NCBI GenBank assembly: GCA_052171895.1
Contig: JBQMRN010000004.1
Location: forward strand, 1 to 64,000
DNA from: Arsenophonus sp052171895
GTDB lineage: Bacteria > Pseudomonadota > Gammaproteobacteria > Enterobacterales > Enterobacteriaceae
Length of the DNA stretch: 64,000 nucleotides
Reading direction: 5' to 3'
A program made the position numbers and the translations under genes. The notes beneath the pieces are model-generated. The model was not told where the DNA came from, ran no database searches, and saw only the letters and a program-made list of their open reading frames with translations. The number at the start of each line of letters is the position of its first letter. Position 1 is the first letter of the stretch. Of this stretch, positions 33,610 to 43,742 are shown piece by piece.

Positions 33610-33875
33610 CTTGTTAGTTATCGATGATTTACTTAAGAAAACACCTAAAACACTCTACATTGAAGTCTTGAAGAATCTCATTGCGCACACAGACCTTATC
33701 GATCTCTGCTGATGAAGACCCCGATTCATTCTTTTCTTTTATCTCCTCCTCTCCTTTGTTTTCTAGCTTTCCTATTTGGAATATAATGCTTCCTTTTAAA
33801 GGATTTAGGGGAAAATGTTTCATCGACTTTCAATAACCACTTAGTGCATTTATGTTTGCTGTGTCGCTCCTGAAG
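33610..33875 (-). mobile_element. IS1595-family element, middle part (before IS91)
   Basis: Minus-strand IS1595 piece; fragments MKHFPLNPLKGSIIFQIGKLEN and then VCVRNEILQDFNVECFRCFL are the central DDE region. The 3' end is missing to the left, where an IS256 begins. It continues at 35918 after an IS91 insertion. Confidence 0.8.
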
Positions 33876-35917
33876 GAACCTAGCACACTATGAAGTGAGC
33901 TGCGAATCTACATTGCTTCGTGGATATTCATGATTTAAGTACTGTTTTATACTTTGTTAGATGTTAATTTTCAGGAATTTATCTAGATCGCTTAAAATAA
34001 ATCTCTTAGAAAGCATAAACTGGATAAAAGGGAGTACAACACGCGAGTTCAGGTGTTGCACTCCATTTTATCTGAAGCTATTTACCATCTCTATCTTGAA
34101 ATGATAGATGACAGAGCGGACTGATTTTAATACCATAAAAAGAGAGGTCATACAGCAATGTTGTTCAACTTTCTGTCCCCCAATTTTTCTTACCACGCAG
34201 TATTATTCGCCTCTAGTCACGATTATCTTGGGTTTTGAGCAAAACCAAGGACAAAAGCCGATGACACTAGATACAGCTGCATTGAGGGGCAATGACTGAA
34301 ATAGAGTTGCCGATGAATTTATCATCTATAGGGAATAGTGATGAATTCGCGTCTTCTTTTCCCCCCCTTGAAAAATACAAAGATAACTTGGGGGATAGAC
34401 CTGACAAATGTAGATAAAATGATGATTTCTATTTCTCTGGCAAGATATCCAGAGGATAATTTATCTAGATCTATAATCATCTCCCCCCTGCACAACTAAA
34501 CTGTTTTTCATCATTTGATGATGGTTGTAATAACTTTCTTGAAAAACACGGTGAAAGTGTTAACTCCTTCCTGGAGCTGTCTATCTATCTAGCGAATGCT
34601 TGCCTGTGGCACTTTTATCATGAATGTCCTGCGCTATTGCTGTGCCTCTTTCCTGAATGGTTATGGTTCCCACGTCATTTTTCTGCAAAAGCTGTAAGTC
34701 AAAAGCCTGCAGTTCATACGGCATCAAAAGCTATCTAGTAGTGATTAGCACAGCATGTTCATATTTTGCTTGATTGCGACTGAGGGGCAAACACATTACT
34801 TTCAGTATATCTCCCAATCTTCTTTGGTTTTTTCAATAATAACTGGCCACTACTCCATGCTCTATTTCCAACCAGCCAAGGCAGTATGGTGCAGTAGATA
34901 TGCAAAAATATGGTATTGAAATTGCTATCTTTTGTACATTGCACATTTATTGTAGTCGATAACTTAATCAAGATCTACATGTTTATCTCTCCGTCACTCA
35001 TGTCGATCTGGGTATTAAAGATGTTGTATGGCGTGAGCTATTTTTCAAAAAAAAGCGATCGAACAAATCTGATTAGGCACTAGCACTCGACTGCTAGCTC
35101 ATAGCTATGACCTAATAAATCCCAGTACTTCGTCCTGCTTTTTTGCATATCTGCGACAGAAAATACTGGCAGGGCTACTTGAAGGCAGAGTACAAACGTT
35201 ACTGGAAAGTGCATTTCCTCTAAAAAGACGAAAAGGTTGTAGCATAGCGTGAAATACTTTTTAGGCTATATTTTAAACACTCCCCGGTTTTATCTGCGTC
35301 AAAACTTCGGCATTATCGATGGAGAGTGGTTGTACATCATTACTATGATCATCGGACTAAAGCGTACCAGCAGCAGATTATGATGTAGGAGAGATGATCG
35401 GGTGATATATTACCCATATTTATCGAGATATTTAGATGGGTCTGTTACTATGCTTTCTTATTGAATTAAAAGAAGGGACACTATTACCAAAATTATAATA
35501 AGGTCGCTAGAGATGAGGGTTCACAAAAAACTGGAAAAACTAGGATTGTTTGCCTTTTTGATGAAAGAATTTCTGTGCACAGATCTCCCGTACAAATGTA
35601 TTCTGTGTATTGATAGGTTACTTTTTATCGACGCTCAGTTTCTCAAACAGGAAACTGAATTGTTATTAGATAGAATAGAAAAATAAAACGATGCCTATTA
35701 AGCTAAACAACCTAGTGTTAATATCTTTAAATTTAGTGTATTAGGTCAAAAAATATACGCTCTGATAAATTTTCACTTACACTAAACACAATAAACCCAA
35801 TAAACCTAATAAACATAATAAACATAATAAACCTAATAAATCGATTCTATCTCCTTTTAGGAATAAAAGATAGCTTTTTTGTCTTCAGTTAAAGAGCGAT
35901 TTAATTTCCTTAACCAT
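33876..35917 (+). mobile_element. IS91-family element, near full length (dead)
   Basis: About 2.04 kb rolling-circle IS inserted within an IS1595. In frameshifted pieces: HILLDCD and then PIFFGFFNNNWPLLHALF (about 34760-34870), KVHFL.KDEKVVA, VVHHYYDHRTKAYQ and a MLRYYGF-like block (about 35430). The 3' non-coding end carries the conserved oriIS-side sequence shared with 52119. It stops directly against CAAG of the target (35918-35921), the tetranucleotide known to adjoin IS91 insertions. No long target duplication, as expected. Confidence 0.82.
35790..35843. repeat. 9-base tandem repeat (aataaacnn) in IS91
   Basis: Six consecutive 9-base units of the form aataaacct/cat/ccc in the 3' non-coding end of IS91 copy 2. 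The sister copy (about 52215) has only one such unit, so this is a local expansion after insertion or in the source copy. Confidence 0.88.
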
Positions 35918-36390
35918 CAAGGAAGCAGTGACGCCATCTAAACGCTGTTTTTAAATTAATGTCTATTTGTTTTGCTGACTCCTGTAAAGTTAAGCTATTC
36001 GATATACATCGCAGATAATTAAACCATTTATCCTTGTAATATAGTTTTGCAAGAGAACTTCCATTAAGATTGTTAAATATTTTCCTGCAATCGAGGTTTT
36101 TGCAACGATATCATTGTATAACCATCCTAATAAATGTCCTTCAGCGGATAAAATATTTAGTATGACAATATGGGCAGGATAAAGTGAAAGTAAGTTGCTT
36201 CAATGCATAAATCGAGATCATTCGATAGATTATTATCGAGCTAACTAATGAAATGCAGCTTTATGTTTGTAGGAGTGAGAAAAGAATTTCTTTGATCTGT
36301 ATGACTGTTTGCTTTTTCATGGCAACCTTTGTAGCAAAAATCCTTCATACAGTATAAGAGATTTCTACTAACAACCTTTGTCAACATCGC
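35918..36390 (-). mobile_element. IS1595-family element, 5' part (after IS91)
   Basis: Continuation of the minus-strand IS1595 interrupted by IS91. Sequence tcaaggaagcagtgac at 35917-35932 matches the unbroken copy near 3302-3316. Ends at the terminal repeat near 36375-36390. Contains the broken zinc-ribbon N-terminus. Confidence 0.8.
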
Positions 36391-36481
36391 TTAATAATAC
36401 TAGTATAATTATTAACCTTATTATAGTTAGTGAAGTAATAATGAAAAGTATAAGTTTTATGCTGAATATTGCTATTGTTAG

Positions 36482-37054
36482 TTAAGACCTATTACCAATA
36501 GGTAAATTTGTACGGCTAATTTGTTTATTAATGACTTTTGCTATAACTAGGAAAAAGTGATGCAGCCATAAATAATACCTTCATAACTAGCAATAGTAAG
36601 CACGGTTTGATTTTCATATTATGTTATCAATTTCTAACAGCGAAAAAGTACTCTCAAACGAACAAAACGAATTGTAGTGCGCGGATTACCATTTAATGTG
36701 CTAACAAACATAAATAAGGTAAAGATAGCCCACAAGTACTATGTAAACTGCAAGAAAATCTGCTGATGTTACTTGCAAAGGGGTTATATCAGATAGCATT
36801 AATAAAACTAACTACGCTGAGCCAAAAAAGCCATAAAATAAGAATGCTGTTTGTTGCGGAAAAGATATTTTTATATTTAAATATCGGCAATAATCTCAGC
36901 AATAGCAGTATAGAATATACTCGTACTCAGTATCACTGAAGTTAATGAAAATAAATTGTATTATAAATTATTGTAAATAATTAATAAAATTGTTGTCATA
37001 TTAAAACACCCATCAAACCTAATGGCCTGGATTGCTAATATTATTTGAACTCAT
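36482..37054 (-). pseudogene. satP: satP (yaaH) pseudogene
   Basis: Acetate/succinate-proton symporter remnant on the minus strand. From the ATG at 37054: MSSNNISNPGPLGLMGV, then in shifting frames FYTAIAEIIADI and FLFYGFFGS, and finally GCITFFLVIAKVINKQISRT and NLPIGNRS before the stop at 36482. The span (573 bp) equals the family length (188 aa in E. coli), so damage is by point frameshifts rather than deletion. Lies upstream of and divergent from dnaK, as in E. coli, where yaaW and yaaI lie between. Confidence 0.87.
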
Positions 37055-37228
37055 ACATTCCTCTAAATGTTATTAGCTTTACATAAAGCAAGTATAATAG
37101 GTAGTCTTTGTTCAAAACAAAGATAAAATGACTTTTTATTTTAAAATATTTTTTAATTTCCCATTGATGAATATTTTCATATCCTTTTATTAATGAATAA
37201 GATAGTTAGCAATGGTCAATCTATCATG

Positions 37229-38639
37229 AGTTATTAGCAAATTTTGTGTAATGGCGATCATGGTACTCTATTCTGATGCTTTGTGAATCTGTTCTCCATT
37301 TTTAAATTGGACGTTGTTTACCACCAAGGTCAAACAAGTCAAATTCCCTTAGCCGGTTCCAGCTTTTCTTAGCAGACGGTAGCAGCTTAAATAGCATTGA
37401 AATGGTTGTTTTTCTGAACCACACTTCTTCGGGTGTCGGCTACCGTAGTTTCACTGTTGCAAAAGGCGATTTAATCGCCTTCGTGATTATTATTGACCAC
37501 CAGTGAGTGCTCTGAGGGGAAATCGTAGAATGCTAGAACTTCTTTTCGATCTTTCTCCAGCTTTTCATCGTGCTGTAGGATGATACTTTGCTGAAAACCT
37601 TCCCAACAAATATCAATAGCTTTATTACTGGCATCACTGCTTTTCTGTGCTAGCCAGGACCTCCAGCAGGATTAATCTTAACTTTTTATTGCATCCATTT
37701 TTGGAGTGAAGGCAGAATATTAGCTATTTTGTCTATCTAACAGCATTTTGTGCTGTATGTCCAGGTATATCTTTGCCATTGCATTTCAAAAATCAAGAGT
37801 ACTGTTTCCCGTAGTAAGCCTTAGAGATACGGTTAAGCTAGGTGCTCTAGTAGGCCATTGAGAAGTTCGGCCCCAAATTCGCTTCTAACTTTCGATAATT
37901 ATCTTCAACCGCAAAGAGCTCCTTACATTCATGCGTCATTGACGTCGATAAAATGAGCAGCAGGCAAAGCTGATCAAGTTTGCCTGACAGGACGGTATAT
38001 ATGTCATTGGCCTAGAAATAAACGTAGTACGTATCACTTAAATCATGTAGGTACCATTCTCTGTGCTCTTTAACTCATTATTGTTTCAGTCTTATGATGG
38101 TACTACAGAGTGGACCATGTGCTTTCGTTAAGAAGCGCCAACAACCAGGTTAGGGCTTCGTAAATCACCGCTGGAGATACCTCGTAGGTACAGCTGGTTA
38201 GCAACTCTTTTTTATTTTTGCACGCTTCAGATAAGGCGGTAGCAACTAGCTATTGAAGTATATTCGTTGCTGTGCTGCGATCCCTAACTTTATGCAGTTT
38301 AATCTCAACATTGCCAATACCCGTTTGTATAGTTTACTGTGGCAAATAAGGTTTACGGACGACTGGCATGATGCTGTCAGGTCTACAAGGCGGCGTTCAG
38401 CATGTTATTGGAGCATCCCTTTTTGAGCTCAACCTCAACAGCGGTATGTATCAGCTGCCTGGTACCATTAAGGATGCGTTCATGCAATGGATCAGAGGTA
38501 ATATCTTGTTTCGCGGATAGCTGTATGATAAATTTTTCATGACATATTATCTCTATATTCTTGAAATTATTGATGGAATCAATTATAAGGATACGGCTAA
38601 TCATCTCTAAAATTCCATATACCAGAAATAACTATAACT
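37229..38639 (-). mobile_element. IS256-family element, copy 6, upstream of dnaK
   Basis: Minus-strand IS256 remnant with terminal repeats agttattag (37229) and actataact (to 38639). Broken transposase: ESIQLSAKQDITSDPLHE-like N-terminal region (38383-38604) and frameshifted C-terminal blocks. Its right end is only about 50 bases from the -35 box of the dnaK promoter. Confidence 0.82.
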
Positions 38640-38690
38640 CCTTATTACAAGGAGTCTCTTAGTTATATTTTTGATGTCAAGGAAAAATCC

Positions 38691-38720
38691 CTTGAAAAAA
38701 AATTCATTGAGCCTCATATA
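38691..38720 (+). promoter_or_regulatory. Sigma-32 (RpoH)-type heat-shock promoter of dnaK
   Basis: CTTGAAA at 38691-38697 and CCTCATATA at 38712-38720, separated by 14 bases, match the sigma-32 consensus (CTTGAAA, 13-15 bases, CCCCATNTA) and resemble the E. coli dnaK P1 layout. A GGAGG ribosome site follows at 38754-38758, eight bases before the dnaK ATG. Heat-shock control of dnaKJ therefore seems retained. Confidence 0.8.
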
Positions 38721-38766
38721 GGTTAGTAACTAGATTGGTTAAGAATTCGCTTTGGAGGCTGTTTAG

Positions 38767-40692
38767 ATGGGTAAAATTATTGGGATTGACCTGGGTACAA
38801 CTAACTCTTGTGTAGCTATAATGGATGGCACAAATGCCAGGGTATTGGAAAATAGTGAGGGTGACCGTACCACACCTTCTATTGTTGCATATACTGAAGA
38901 TGGTGAAATTCTTGTAGGTCAGCCGGCAAAACGCCAGGCAGTGACAAATCCACAAAATACATTTTTTGCCATTAAGCGTCTAATTGGACGTCGCTTTGAA
39001 GATGAAGAAGTTCAACGTGATATTTCTATTATGCCTTATAAAATCATTGCAGCAGATAATGGTGATGCCTGGTTGGATGTTAATGGGAAAAAAATGGCAC
39101 CTCCTCAGGTTTCTGCTGAGGTGCTGAAAAAAATGAAAAAAACAGCGGAAGATTATTTGGCTGAATCAGTTACTGAGGCTGTTATTACTGTACCGGCTTA
39201 TTTTAATGACGCTCAGCGCCAAGCAACTAAAGATGCAGGCCGTATTGCTGGATTAGATGTAAAACGTATTATTAATGAACCAACAGCAGCGGCGCTTGCT
39301 TATGGTTTAGATCGTGAAGTGGGTAACCGTACTATTGCGGTATACGACTTAGGTGGTGGTACTTTTGATATTTCAATTATTGAAATTGATGAAGTTGATG
39401 GTGAGAAAACCTATGAAGTACTGGCAACTAATGGTGATACTCACTTAGGTGGTGAAGACTTTGATAATCGTCTGATCAATTATTTGGTCGATGAATTTAA
39501 GAAAGAACAAGGTTTTGATCTACGCAATGATCCACTAGCAATGCAACGCTTAAAAGAAGCCGCAGAGAAAGCAAAAATTGAGCTCTCTTCTGCTCAGCAG
39601 ACCGATGTCAATCTACCTTACATTACCGCAGATGCAAGTGGACCTAAGCATATGAATATTAAGGTGACTCGAGCAAAACTTGAATCACTAGTTGAAGATT
39701 TGGTTAAACGTTCAATGGAGCCGCTGAAAGTTGCACTGCAAGATGCGGGCTTAAATGTTAATGATATAAACGATGTCATTCTAGTTGGTGGCCAGCCGCG
39801 AATGCCAATGGTGCAAAAAGCGGTTGCTGACTTTTTTGGTAAAGAACCTCGTAAAGACGTTAACCCTGATGAAGCGGTTGCTATGGGTGCAGCGGTGCAA
39901 GGTGGTGTATTAGCAGGTGATGTGAAAGATGTCTTGTTACTTGATGTAACTCCACTATCTTTAGGTATTGAAACTATGGGTGGTGTAATGACAACGTTAA
40001 TTGCCAAGAATACAACTATTCCGACTAAACATAGTCAGGTGTTTTCAACGGCAGAAGATAATCAGTCGGCAGTAACCATTCATGTATTGCAAGGTGAACG
40101 AAAACGTTCAAGTGATAACAAATCATTAGGGAAGTTCAATTTGGATGGTATTCAAGCGGCCCCGCGTGGTATGCCACAAATTGAAGTTACCTTTGATATT
40201 GATGCTGATGGTATCTTACATGTATCAGCTAAAGATAATAATACTGGTCGCGAGCAAAAGATTACCATTAAGGCATCTTCTGGTCTAAAAGAAGATGAAA
40301 TCAAAAGAATGGTAAATGATGCAGAAGCAAATGCGGAAGCAGATCGTAAATTTGAAGAATTAGTTCAGGTACGTAATCAGGCTGATCAATTGGTTCATGG
40401 TACACGCAAACAAATTGAAGAAGCGGCTGATAACTTACCTGCTGATGATAAAGGTAACATAGAAAAAGCTATTTCTGAGCTTGAAATAGGGGTGAAAGGT
40501 GAAGATAAAGGTATCATTGAAGAGAAAATTCAAGCTTTAATTCAAGTTTCTGCCAAACTACTTGAGTTAGCGCAAAAGCAGGCTCAAGCAGCTGCAGCTG
40601 ATGCTAGCGCAGGTGCCCAGCCTAAACAGGATGCTAATGTTGTTGATGCTGAATTTGAAGAAGTCAACGACAAGGATAAAGATAAAAAATAG
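38767..40692 (+). CDS. dnaK: Molecular chaperone DnaK (Hsp70)
   Basis: ATP-dependent chaperone working with DnaJ and GrpE. 641 residues (E. coli 638), colinear throughout: GIDLGTTNSCVAIMDG (phosphate loop), FNDAQRQATKDAGRIAGLDV, AVYDLGGGTFDISII, the interdomain linker in DVLLLDVTPLSLGIE, the substrate-binding domain and lid, ending in the EEVNDKDKDKK acidic tail. The odd point is residue 344: the third Hsp70 signature, normally GGQTRMP, reads GGQPRMP (ACG to CCG). Preceded by a sigma-32 promoter and strong ribosome site; dnaJ follows after 117 bases. The protein is otherwise well conserved and is under selection. Confidence 0.97.
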   Translation: MGKIIGIDLGTTNSCVAIMDGTNARVLENSEGDRTTPSIVAYTEDGEILVGQPAKRQAVTNPQNTFFAIKRLIGRRFEDEEVQRDISIMPYKIIAADNGDAWLDVNGKKMAPPQVSAEVLKKMKKTAEDYLAESVTEAVITVPAYFNDAQRQATKDAGRIAGLDVKRIINEPTAAALAYGLDREVGNRTIAVYDLGGGTFDISIIEIDEVDGEKTYEVLATNGDTHLGGEDFDNRLINYLVDEFKKEQGFDLRNDPLAMQRLKEAAEKAKIELSSAQQTDVNLPYITADASGPKHMNIKVTRAKLESLVEDLVKRSMEPLKVALQDAGLNVNDINDVILVGGQPRMPMVQKAVADFFGKEPRKDVNPDEAVAMGAAVQGGVLAGDVKDVLLLDVTPLSLGIETMGGVMTTLIAKNTTIPTKHSQVFSTAEDNQSAVTIHVLQGERKRSSDNKSLGKFNLDGIQAAPRGMPQIEVTFDIDADGILHVSAKDNNTGREQKITIKASSGLKEDEIKRMVNDAEANAEADRKFEELVQVRNQADQLVHGTRKQIEEAADNLPADDKGNIEKAISELEIGVKGEDKGIIEEKIQALIQVSAKLLELAQKQAQAAAADASAGAQPKQDANVVDAEFEEVNDKDKDKK

Positions 40693-40754
40693 TAGCCCTT
40701 AGCGGGCAGAGTAATCGTGTTAAGGATTATTTCCTCTGTTACTGAAAACCTAGT

Positions 40755-40783
40755 ACGGGCGTTGGGGGGAACTCTACGCCCGT
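40755..40783 (+). promoter_or_regulatory. Hairpin between dnaK and dnaJ
   Basis: Perfect 8-base inverted repeat acgggcgt / acgcccgt with a G-rich 13-base loop, in the intergenic RNA. No U-run follows, so it is more likely an attenuating or RNA-stabilising element than a full terminator; it may set the dnaK to dnaJ ratio. Confidence 0.6.
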
Positions 40784-40809
40784 TTACGTGTGTTAAGGGT
40801 AAAATAAAT

Positions 40810-41880
40810 ATGGCAAAAAGAGATTATTATCAAGTTTTAGGCGTGATTAAAACCGCTGAGGAAAAAGAGATCAAAAAAGCGTATAAACGTCTGGCAATGA
40901 AGTATCATCCAGATCGTAATCAGGGTGATAAGGAAGCAGAAAGTAAGTTTAAAGAAATTAAGGAAGCTTATGAAATTTTAACTGATGCACAAAAACGCGC
41001 TGCTTATGATCAATATGGACATGCGGCTTTTGAACAAGGTGGCATTGCCAGTGGATTTAGCGGCAGTTTTACTTCTAGCACTGATTTTAGTGATATTTTT
41101 GGTGATGTATTTGGTGATATCTTTGGCGGTGGCAGGCGTCAGCGATCGGCTCGTGGAGCAGATATTCAGTATGAAATTAGATTAACTTTAGAAGAAGTAG
41201 TTCGTGGTGTCAGCAAAGAGATCCGTATCCCTACTTTAGAAAAATGTGATGTTTGCAACGGAAGTGGTGCTAAACCAGGCACGAAACCAGAAATTTGCTC
41301 AACTTGCCATGGTGCAGGTCAGGTTCAGATACGGCAAGGGTTTTTTGCAGTTCAACAAACTTGTCCAAGTTGCCATGGACGTGGTCAAATCATCAAAGAA
41401 CCTTGTATTAAATGTTATGATCATGGCCGAGTAGAGAAATATAAAACTTTATCAGTAAAAATTCCACCAGGAGTTAATACCGGAGATCGTATCCGATTAA
41501 ATGGTGAAGGTGAGGCTGGAGAAAATGGTGCTCCAGCCGGCGATTTATATGTTCAGGTCAATGTAGCAAAACATGCTATTTTTGAGCGAGATGGCAATAA
41601 CTTATATTGCGAAGTACCGATTAATTTTGCAATTGCGGCTCTGGGTGGTGAAATTGAAGTACCAATACTTGATGGTCTGGTAAGTCTTAAAATTCCACCA
41701 GAGACACAAACTGGAAAAATTTTTCGTATGAAAGGAAAAGGTGTTAAGGCTGTTCGTGCTGCTATGACTGGAGATTTAATGTGCCGCATCCTGGTGGAAA
41801 CCCCGATTAAATTAAATGAAAAACAAAGAGCATTATTAAAAGAATTTGGTGAATCCTTGAATGCCTGGCGAAAGTCATGA
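40810..41880 (+). CDS. dnaJ: Co-chaperone DnaJ (Hsp40), C-terminally truncated
   Basis: Stimulates DnaK ATPase and delivers substrates. J domain at residues 1-70 with the catalytic YHPDRNQ, then a G/F-type linker (DIFGDVFGDIFGGG), four zinc-binding repeats (CDVCNGSG, CSTCHGAG, CPSCHGRG, CIKCYDHG) and the C-terminal substrate domains. The fourth repeat has Asp where the CxxCxGxG motif has Gly. The product is 356 aa against 376 in E. coli. The normal tail can still be read just past the stop in other frames (CSKSFLDNVKK, then KFFDDLSK ending near 41974), so a tandem duplication and frameshifts have removed it. ATG at 40810 chosen because it gives MAKRDYY. Confidence 0.94.
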   Translation: MAKRDYYQVLGVIKTAEEKEIKKAYKRLAMKYHPDRNQGDKEAESKFKEIKEAYEILTDAQKRAAYDQYGHAAFEQGGIASGFSGSFTSSTDFSDIFGDVFGDIFGGGRRQRSARGADIQYEIRLTLEEVVRGVSKEIRIPTLEKCDVCNGSGAKPGTKPEICSTCHGAGQVQIRQGFFAVQQTCPSCHGRGQIIKEPCIKCYDHGRVEKYKTLSVKIPPGVNTGDRIRLNGEGEAGENGAPAGDLYVQVNVAKHAIFERDGNNLYCEVPINFAIAALGGEIEVPILDGLVSLKIPPETQTGKIFRMKGKGVKAVRAAMTGDLMCRILVETPIKLNEKQRALLKEFGESLNAWRKS

Positions 41881-41894
41881 CAAGAACACAGCCT

Positions 41895-41940
41895 GTGTTC
41901 AAAGAGTTTCTTAGATTGTGTTCAAAGAGTTTCTTAGATA
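41895..41940 (+). repeat. 23-base tandem duplication at the 3' end of dnaJ
   Basis: Two adjacent copies of a 23-base unit beginning gtgttcaaagagtttcttag (41895 and 41918). The unit encodes the old DnaJ tail residues CSKSFLD in one frame. The duplication lies just after the present stop codon and is followed by an A8/T6 run that shifts the frame again. Confidence 0.9.
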
Positions 41941-41990
41941 ATGTAAAAAAAATTTTTTGATGATCTGAGCAAGTAACTATACTATACTTT

Positions 41991-42042
41991 AATAAATAAA
42001 CAGAGCATCGATAATCAGTGATCAATACTCTGTTTATTTATT
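41991..42042. terminator. Strong bidirectional hairpin after dnaJ
   Basis: Perfect 15-base inverted repeat (aataaataaacagag / ctctgtttatttatt) with a 22-base loop. The lower stem is A/T-rich, so a U-run is formed on either strand. Probably the transcription terminator of dnaKJ. Confidence 0.8.
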
Positions 42043-42161
42043 AAAAATAAGGTTATTCAGTTTGATTTACAGAATAAAAGAGATGAATAAAAATTTTATA
42101 AAATTAATTAATTTTAGTTATATTTATTAATATAAATTAATTTGTTAATTTGATTTATACT

Positions 42162-43587
42162 AGTTATTAGCATCATCTGGTTCTATACTGCTCAAATTTC
42201 TGCGCTCTCTGATGCTTCATGAATCTGTTCTTCATCCTTAAATTTGACGTTGTTTATCAAATAGAGTTTAACCAGATAAAACCCCTCTCTCTTTCTACTA
42301 GTTTCAGCTTTTCTGAGTAGATTGGTAGCAGAGCTTAAATATCATTGAAAGGGTTATTTTTCTCAAAGCACAGTTTTGTACATCGGCTTGTGGGAGCCTC
42401 ACTGTCGCAAAATCCGATTGAATCGGATTTGTTGTTCTTATTGACTGGCAAGTGTTCTGACGGGAAGTCGTAGAATGCCAGCATTTTTCTTAATTTTCTC
42501 CAGCTTCTTCATTCATGACTACAAGATATTTCGCTGAAAAGTTTGCCAACAAAACATCAAGAGCTTTTAGCTGCATCATGGCTTTCTGCTAGCCATGACC
42601 TTCCGCAAACTCAGCCTTAACTTTTGGTTGCATGCCTTTGGGAAGTTGAAGTCCAGCACATTAGCTGTTTTATGTACCCAACAGCGTTGTTGCTGTTTGT
42701 CTGTCCTGGAATATCTTTGTATTACATTCCAAAAACCAATGGTAGCGTCTTCCGTAACAAGACTTTGAGATACAATTAAGCCACGCCATTCCAGGGCATT
42801 GAGCAGTTCGGGTAAGTTCGCTTCTGACTTTCGATAAGCATCTTCTACCGCAACTAGCTTATTAGGTCAATGCTCAGTGCTGCTGATAATGACCACCAGA
42901 AGGTAAAGTGGATCATTTGCTTGAGATAACTCTCTTTATGCCATCAGTTAAGAAATAAAGGTAGTGCGTATCGCTTAAATTTACGTAGGAGGTTCTCAAG
43001 CCCACCAACCCCTGTGCTCTTTCAAGGCATTGTTGTTTTAGTCTGCTGATGCTATGGCAGAGAGACACCATGTGTTTTTTTACTGAGAAGCGCCCGAAGA
43101 GAGCTTTATAAAATCACCGGTGGATATGCCTCGCAGGTATAGATCATGGTAGTAACTTTTCGATGCTTTTTGTAGGCTTTATATAAGGCGGTAGTAATGA
43201 CCTCTTGAAGCATATTCTATTGCCGTTACCCCTTTTGACCTTAGGCACTTTAATCTTAACATCCCAAAACCAGTCTGTATAGTTCACTGTAGTAAATAAC
43301 TATTATGGACGACTGTTCTGGGAGACCCGCCAATCGAGAAGACGACGTTCATCATGTTGTTGCAGTCATGGCTTCGAGCTAAGCTTCAACGGCGGTAGCT
43401 TATGAGCTGCCTCTGGCAGCATTATGATGAGTTCATGTAAGGGATCAAATATCTGGTTTCACGGATATCTGTGTAGAGTAGACTTTCATAGGATATCATC
43501 TCTCTGTTGTTGAAATCATTCACGAAATCAATAAGCACAGGATACGCCACCATCTCCAAAATATCATCATTAAAAATGAGCATAACT
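42162..43587 (-). mobile_element. IS256-family element, copy 7 (dead)
   Basis: Minus-strand IS256 remnant with both terminal repeats (agttattag on the left, gagcataact on the right). Transposase fully fragmented, but the C-terminal, central and N-terminal sequence blocks are in the same order as in the other copies. Sits between dnaJ and fumC, two genes that are far apart in E. coli. Confidence 0.82.
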
Positions 43588-43742
43588 CTCTGACTATTAA
43601 ATTAGTAATATAAAAATAAAACATAAGCCAAAAGATAAAAACTAAAATTAATTATTGCTTGATTAGATCTTTATCAAGAAATATAGTTAAAACTAAGGTA
43701 GTAAAATTCAACTCGATTTTCTTTTTTTATAAAAAATAAAAA

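Noticed and set aside
35790..35843. Iterons of a replication origin
   Set aside because: The repeat is in the 3' non-coding end of an IS91 and is nearly absent from the sister copy; no replication gene nearby.
39618..40007. 129-aa reading frame antisense to dnaK
   Set aside because: Shadow of the conserved dnaK codons on the other strand; no ribosome site or independent support.
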